From: an uncultured Ectothiorhodospiraceae bacterium
Lineage (GTDB): Bacteria; Pseudomonadota; Gammaproteobacteria; Nitrococcales; Nitrococcaceae
Reading direction: 5' to 3'
Assembly: GCA_913055565.1 (NCBI GenBank)
Contig: CAJXKP010000027.1
Coordinates: 1 to 38,404, forward strand
DNA: 38,404 bases
Each line of letters begins with the position of its first letter. The first letter of the stretch is position 1. Under the pieces are notes generated by a model that worked only from the letters and a program-made list of their open reading frames with translations, had not been told where the DNA came from and made no database searches. This document shows positions 34,627 to 38,404 of this stretch, in pieces. The translations under genes were made by a program, and so were the position numbers.

Positions 34627-35231
34627 TCGATATCGTTCCTAACTGGCACCCGCTCTGGGTCCATTTCCCCATTGCACTACTACTAGCGGCCACGGCCCTC
34701 TATTGGGCGGCTCGCCTGGTGCCGGGGGCTTTCGCCGCGTCGCTGACCATGGCGGCGCGCTGGAATCTGGTACTCGGCGTGTTGGCCCTTCTCCCGACCC
34801 TGTTGACGGGTTATTGGGCCTACAACAGCGTCGCGCACGACGGGCCGTCGCACGCCGCGATGACCCGCCACCTGTACGCGGCACTGACGACCGCGGGCCT
34901 TTTCAGCATCGCCGCGTTTCTGGCCTGGCGTGAACGCCGCCGTTCGCGCGGCGGCTCCGGGTTGTTGCTCCTGGTGTTGCTGGCTGGTGCCTTGGGTGTT
35001 GGCACAACCGGCTATCTGGGCGGGGAAAACGTCTACAAGTACGGCCTCGGTGTCCAGCGGCTACCAGCTTCGGTCATGGAATCGAAGATGGAAGTCGCCG
35101 AGACTCCTCCAGCGGGTCCGACGGCGGACGACCACGCCGAACCCGCTGCAGGTGATGGTGCGCCAGCGTCCGAAGGTAGCGCCGAACAACCGAGTAACAG
35201 TGGCCATGGCGGGCACGATCACGCCCATTAA
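34623..35231 (+). CDS. DUF2231 family membrane protein with His-rich tail
   Basis: 202 residues starting at a GTG that overlaps the previous stop (GTGA). Four hydrophobic segments lie at about 16-33, 45-62, 84-100 and 112-130. The opening NWHPLWVHFPIALLLAA and the GYLGGENVYKYG segment after the last helix are typical of DUF2231 proteins, whose paired histidines suggest heme or metal binding. The C-terminal 55 residues are polar and end HGGHDHAH. The gene is co-transcribed with the two preceding Met/His-rich genes. The function is unknown; a role in membrane metal or redox handling is inferred. Confidence 0.83.
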   Translation: MIDIVPNWHPLWVHFPIALLLAATALYWAARLVPGAFAASLTMAARWNLVLGVLALLPTLLTGYWAYNSVAHDGPSHAAMTRHLYAALTTAGLFSIAAFLAWRERRRSRGGSGLLLLVLLAGALGVGTTGYLGGENVYKYGLGVQRLPASVMESKMEVAETPPAGPTADDHAEPAAGDGAPASEGSAEQPSNSGHGGHDHAH

Positions 35232-35277
35232 TGCCAGCCCTAGTCGGCTGTCGCGGACGATGACGCTGTCCGTTCGC

Positions 35278-35909
35278 TCAGAGTTTGGTAGCCAGCGACC
35301 GGGCCTCTTCGAGGGCCGCTGGCCGGCGCTCGTCCGGTGTGCCATGGCTCGGGAAGATAGTTGGTTGGAAGCGGATCTCGTGTACCTCGGAGATGCCGCC
35401 GAACTTCAACCAGTCGGTGAAGTAGTTGGATTGGAAGTCGGTACCCCACTGCGGCGACACCCCCGGTGCGTAGATGCCGCTCGTGTAGGCCACTACAGCC
35501 TTCTTATTCTCGAGTAGCCCAAAGTAGCCCTCGTCCGGGTCGATACCGAATAGCAAGCCGGGTTGGGTGATCGTGTCGATGTAGTGCTTGAGGATCCACG
35601 GGATGCCGTGGTTGTACATCGGCACGCCGATCACGTAGAGGTCGGCGGCGGCGAAGCGGTTAAACGTGGCCACGACGCTATCCCATTTCGTCGCCTGCTC
35701 GCCGGAGGGGTCTCGCCGCCGATTACGGTCATCTTGGCCGCGACCCGATCGCCGTCGAAGGTTGGAACCGGATCGGCCCAAAGATCGTGAGTATCCACCT
35801 CCGTTGCAGGATTGGCTTCGACATACGCATCGACGAACGCCTGCGTGATGCGCAGCGACTCGGACTGTTCGGCCCGCGGAGAGACGATGAGGTGCAGCAG
35901 CTTGGTCAT
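35278..35909 (-). pseudogene. azoR: FMN-dependent NADH-azoreductase family, frameshifted
   Basis: Two frames together encode one flavodoxin-fold azoreductase/quinone reductase of normal size (about 210 residues). The N-terminal frame starts at the ATG at 35909 (MTKLLHLIVSPRAEQSESL) with AAGGAG upstream and runs to VIGGETP. The C-terminal frame resumes at SGEQATKWDSVVATFNRF and includes the FMN-site region GVPMYNHGIPWILKHYID and GGISEV. The frames switch at a run of four G (plus strand 35707-35710); one more G there would restore a continuous gene. Either a real one-base deletion or a homopolymer sequencing error is possible. It is convergent with the DUF2231 gene. Confidence 0.85.
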
Positions 35910-36001
35910 CCGGTACTCCTTCGGATTTCTTGTCATCTGTTAAGGGAGCCTAGCACGGCGTTAACCGAGCCCGGCGGCTGACGCGCGGAGGTGTCTCCGC
36001 G

Positions 36002-36571
36002 TCACACCTGCGAGGGCAAGCCTATGAATCGAGGCACCCTGCCGCGGTAGTCTTCGTAGGCCTTGCCGAACAGTTCGGCCAGCCACGGCTCCTCGGTAAA
36101 GGGGAATAGGACCAACGCGGCGATCAGCGGTACCGCGACGGCGAGGGCTAGCGAGGAGTCCGACCACAGGACGAATCCGACTGCTAGCAAGATATCGCCG
36201 AGATACTGCGGATTGCGCGTCCATCGATAGGGCCCGTGGGTGATGAGCTCGCGGCCCTGGCCCATGGTTTGGGCCCAGGACAACGTGCCGATGCCCCAGG
36301 CGAGCAGGATGCAAGCGCCTGTCATCGCGGCGAGGCCCACCGCGCGCCAGCCCCAAGCCGACAGGCTCAGTGTCGAGTTGTCCCAGAGGCCGGCCAAACC
36401 GCCTGCGACGAACGGCACGATCGACAGCGCCCAGATAACGAGTGCCTGCCAGCCAAAACTGGCGTTGCGCGGCGGCCACCAGCGGGCGTCGGGGCGCCTA
36501 AGCGACCACACTAAGGCCGTATCCAGTCCTGGGGCGCTTATGGCACCGATCACCATCAGCGTAATTGCCAT
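36002..36571 (-). CDS. Isoprenylcysteine carboxyl methyltransferase/phospholipid methyltransferase-like membrane protein
   Basis: A 189-residue membrane protein with about five hydrophobic segments. The family C-terminal signature is clear: LITHGPYRWTRNPQYLGDI (SAM-binding region), FPFTEEPWLAELFGKAYEDY and VPRFIG. These bacterial relatives of Ste14/PEMT methylate lipids or unknown small substrates at the membrane; the true substrate is not predictable. Related proteins often sit in heavy-metal resistance clusters beside CDF and RND exporters, as here. It is transcribed in the same direction as the CDF gene, which lies 133 bases upstream. Confidence 0.83.
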   Translation of the reverse strand: MAITLMVIGAISAPGLDTALVWSLRRPDARWWPPRNASFGWQALVIWALSIVPFVAGGLAGLWDNSTLSLSAWGWRAVGLAAMTGACILLAWGIGTLSWAQTMGQGRELITHGPYRWTRNPQYLGDILLAVGFVLWSDSSLALAVAVPLIAALVLFPFTEEPWLAELFGKAYEDYRGRVPRFIGLPSQV

Positions 36572-36704
36572 TGTGAATTCCTTTCATACCGAGCTTTATA
36601 GCTGCGCTTCTCAACAGCGATCCAAGCTCAGGGCGCCGGCAATAGTGGTCGGTTCGCAGGGCCTGAGGTAACGTCGCTTACGCAGTACGGCGTCGATCGC
36701 ACCT

Positions 36705-37643
36705 TTATCCATCGGCATGCCCCGTGTTGTACAACGACGAGCTGTCCACCACGGCGACTTGGTAGGGGAGTTCCGGTTGCAGGGTGACGTGGTCGATGCC
36801 GAACGTGTCATTAAGGAACCGCTCCAATCGCGCCAGCAGTTCGGGCCACTGGTCCAGATCGTCGATGCGCACGTGGGCCGCAAGGGCGTAGTGTCCGGAG
36901 GCGATGGTCCAGACGTGCATATCGTGGATATCCCGTACCCCGGCAGTAGCGAGCATCCGCTCGCCGACCTCGCGGAGGTCGATGTGCGCGGGCACGCCCT
37001 CCATGACGACGTGCACCGTCTCCTGCAGCAATCGCCACGTACTGACCAGGATCAGTCCGCCGATCACGAGCGAGAGGATGGGGTCGGCCGGCGTCCAGCC
37101 GGTCAATAGGATGATGGTCCCACTGGCCAGGGCGGCAATGGAGCCGAGCAGATCGCCCATGACATGGAGGATGGCACCGCGCGTGTTGAAGGTCTGCTCG
37201 CCGCCGTGGAGGACCCGCAATACCACGAGGTTGATCACTAGGCCGGCAGCGGCGATGGCTATGACCGCCGGGCCTTGAACGGCGACAGGCTCGATTAAAC
37301 GCTTGACGGCCTCGTAGCCGATCCAGGCCACGACCCCAAGCATGAACACACCGTTGAGCAGCGCGCCGAGTACCTCCGCGCGCTGGAGGCCGAAGGTATG
37401 GCGCCACGACGGCGGGGCCCGGCTCAAGCGAGCCGCGATGGCGCCCATGCCGAGGGCGAGGGTGTCCGTGACCATGTGCCCGGCATCGCCGATCAGAGCT
37501 AGCGAACCGCTCCACCAGCCACCGATCAGCTCGACCAGGGCGAAGGTCAGGGTCAGCCCAAGGGCAAACACCATGGACCGCCCGGCCGCACGGGGCGCGC
37601 CCGGGGCATCGTGGCTGTGGTCATGATGCGCGTGATCGCTCAT
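36705..37643 (-). CDS. Cation diffusion facilitator family metal exporter
   Basis: 312 residues. The N-terminus is His-rich (SDHAHHDHSHD). Six membrane helices follow, then a cytoplasmic regulatory domain (about 215-300). The transport-site residues are His56/Asp60 (GDAGHMVTD) and His160/Asp164 (LHVMGD), the HD-HD set of zinc-exporting CzcD/ZitB-type CDFs, which use the proton gradient to expel Zn(II) and sometimes Co(II) or Cd(II). The start codon overlaps the stop of an upstream RND fragment (ATGA), showing that the two were once one operon. The gene itself appears intact. Confidence 0.93.
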   Translation of the reverse strand: MSDHAHHDHSHDAPGAPRAAGRSMVFALGLTLTFALVELIGGWWSGSLALIGDAGHMVTDTLALGMGAIAARLSRAPPSWRHTFGLQRAEVLGALLNGVFMLGVVAWIGYEAVKRLIEPVAVQGPAVIAIAAAGLVINLVVLRVLHGGEQTFNTRGAILHVMGDLLGSIAALASGTIILLTGWTPADPILSLVIGGLILVSTWRLLQETVHVVMEGVPAHIDLREVGERMLATAGVRDIHDMHVWTIASGHYALAAHVRIDDLDQWPELLARLERFLNDTFGIDHVTLQPELPYQVAVVDSSSLYNTGHADG

Positions 37644-37867
37644 GCACGTTCCTCCCAGCTCGGCCCGTCATGGGACGGCACGATCGCGAACCATCTATAC
37701 AACGCGGGTGCTGCCAGCAGCGTCAGTAGAGTAGATGTTACCAGGCCGCGGAGGTCTACGGCGGCGACGGGGCTTTGGACGCCCCGGCCTGCCCCAATAG
37801 CGAACGATAAGGGCAATAGTCCCAGCGCGGTGGTGACGGCTGTGTACGCGAGCGATGTGTAGTCCAT
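37640..37867 (-). pseudogene. C-terminal remnant of a heavy-metal RND efflux permease (CzcA/CusA type)
   Basis: 75 residues matching only the last part of a ~1040-residue HME-RND pump: ALGLLPLSFAIGAGRGVQSP, followed by GLVTSTLLTLLAAPALYRWF. The conserved TVVIGG-like step before GLVTSTLL reads AVDLRG here, a further sign of drift. Nothing upstream (37868-38152) resembles the rest of the pump or its periplasmic and outer-membrane partners, so almost the whole gene has been lost. The stop overlaps the CDF start. Confidence 0.85.
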
Positions 37868-38152
37868 GACAGACTCGGGCTGGTCTTACAAGACTGATGG
37901 GGCGTCGCAAGGAGTGACCGCATCGCTCCCTGCTGCTGTCGCTTGACGGCTGATCCCGTATCCCCAGTCGCCTATATCGTTAATGTCACGACTTAACGTT
38001 GGTGTACGGTCACTTAGATCGTAAAAGAGCGCGCTGTGTGACTTGCTGGATCACAGGCGTCGTAACGCAAGACCTGACATCCAAGTGCGCATGCGCCTTA
38101 GAGGGGGGCAGCGTGGATCACGTCTAAGGCCAACAAGGCAACGATTTTTAGG
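37868..38152. other. AT-richer junction between the metal region and cas3
   Basis: A 285-base stretch between the truncated RND fragment and cas3. The RND frame ends abruptly at about 37867, so a deletion or insertion boundary lies here. From about 37970 the sequence is AT-richer and should hold the cas promoter. I see no CRISPR repeats in it. Confidence 0.45.
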
Positions 38153-38404
38153 ATGACCTATTACGCGCATTCGACCGAGCGCACGGACTGTTCAGACTGG
38201 CAGCCGTTGCGGGATCACCTGCTTCAGGTCGCCGAACTAGCGGCTAGTAGAGGGCAGCGCTTCGGCGCCTCGCGTCTGGCGGAGTTGGCCGGTCGGCTTC
38301 ATGATGTTGGCAAGTATTCGCCCGAGTTTCAGCGACGTCTCGCCGGGGTAGGCCTCCGCGTCGATCACTCCACGGCGGGTGCTCAGATCGCCGTTGAACG
38401 CTAC
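38153..38404 (+). CDS. cas3: CRISPR-associated Cas3, N-terminal HD nuclease domain (3' end outside window)
   Basis: 84 codons from an ATG at 38153 to the window end without a stop. The peptide starts MTYYAHSTERTDCSDWQPLR and has the HD-nuclease metal ligands in order: His22 (RDHLLQVAELA), His50-Asp51 (LHDVGKYSPEFQRRL) and His72 (RVDHSTAGA). This is the N-terminus of Cas3, the helicase-nuclease that destroys DNA marked by Cascade in type I CRISPR systems. The helicase part would follow outside the window. The style resembles Cas3 of subtype I-C-like loci, but the subtype cannot be fixed from this fragment. The ribosome site is weak (TTTTTAGG). Confidence 0.92.
   Translation, partial: MTYYAHSTERTDCSDWQPLRDHLLQVAELAASRGQRFGASRLAELAGRLHDVGKYSPEFQRRLAGVGLRVDHSTAGAQIAVERY

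Noticed and set aside
38039..38057. TGTGA...TCACA inverted repeat before cas3 as a CRP site
   Set aside because: The spacer is nine bases instead of the six required for a CRP site.
37868..38152. CRISPR repeats upstream of cas3
   Set aside because: No repeated 28-37-base unit is present in this stretch.

Overview
The window is GC-rich, densely coded DNA that looks chromosomal and gammaproteobacterial. TamA/TamB, RsxE next to endonuclease III, periplasmic Cu/Zn SOD, a PEP-CTERM protein and CopA/CopB/CopRS-type copper genes all fit. Many proteins are acidic, which would suit a halophilic or alkaliphilic Chromatiales/Ectothiorhodospiraceae-like organism. The lineage is inferred from gene content and style only.

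Layout. 1-316: the end of an IS3-family insertion sequence, cut by the window edge. 478-5326: a three-gene Gld-type ABC transporter operon (ATPase, fused GldF-GldG permease/auxiliary protein, DUF4340 protein). 5.5-10.0 kb: TerC membrane protein, DUF4124 protein, aldo/keto reductase, SodC, tRNA-Arg(UCG) and an unrecognised protein. 10.0-15.7 kb: a metabolic group with succinate-semialdehyde dehydrogenase, a D-2-hydroxyacid dehydrogenase, a class I aminotransferase and a GNAT-nitrilase fusion; a REP-like palindrome pair lies between the last two. 15.8-21.8 kb: tamA-tamB. 22.1-26.4 kb: argG, a DUF6065-like protein, a TPR protein, nth and an rsxE without the other rnf genes. 27.1-27.8 kb: a secreted von Willebrand A protein with a PEP-CTERM sorting tail, preceded by a near-consensus sigma-54 promoter. 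28.3-29.8 kb: a GAF-GGDEF diguanylate cyclase.

29.9-37.9 kb is a metal-resistance region that appears partly decayed. It holds a CopA multicopper oxidase lacking its C-terminal cupredoxin domain and running out of frame into a CopB barrel lacking its N-terminus, a CopR/CopS-type two-component pair, a very Met/His-rich exported protein in a tightly overlapping three-gene set, a frameshifted azoreductase, a methyltransferase-like membrane protein, a CDF zinc-type exporter and the last ~75 residues of a heavy-metal RND pump. Matching TGTCAG direct repeats precede copA and the Met/His-rich gene and are good candidate CopR sites. The window ends inside the first 84 codons of cas3, so a type I CRISPR-Cas locus probably starts at the right edge.

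No single locus can be declared a new system from sequence alone. The best leads are the copA/copB deletion fusion, the sigma-54/PEP-CTERM VWA gene, the Met/His-rich three-gene set and the aminotransferase/GNAT-nitrilase neighbourhood.
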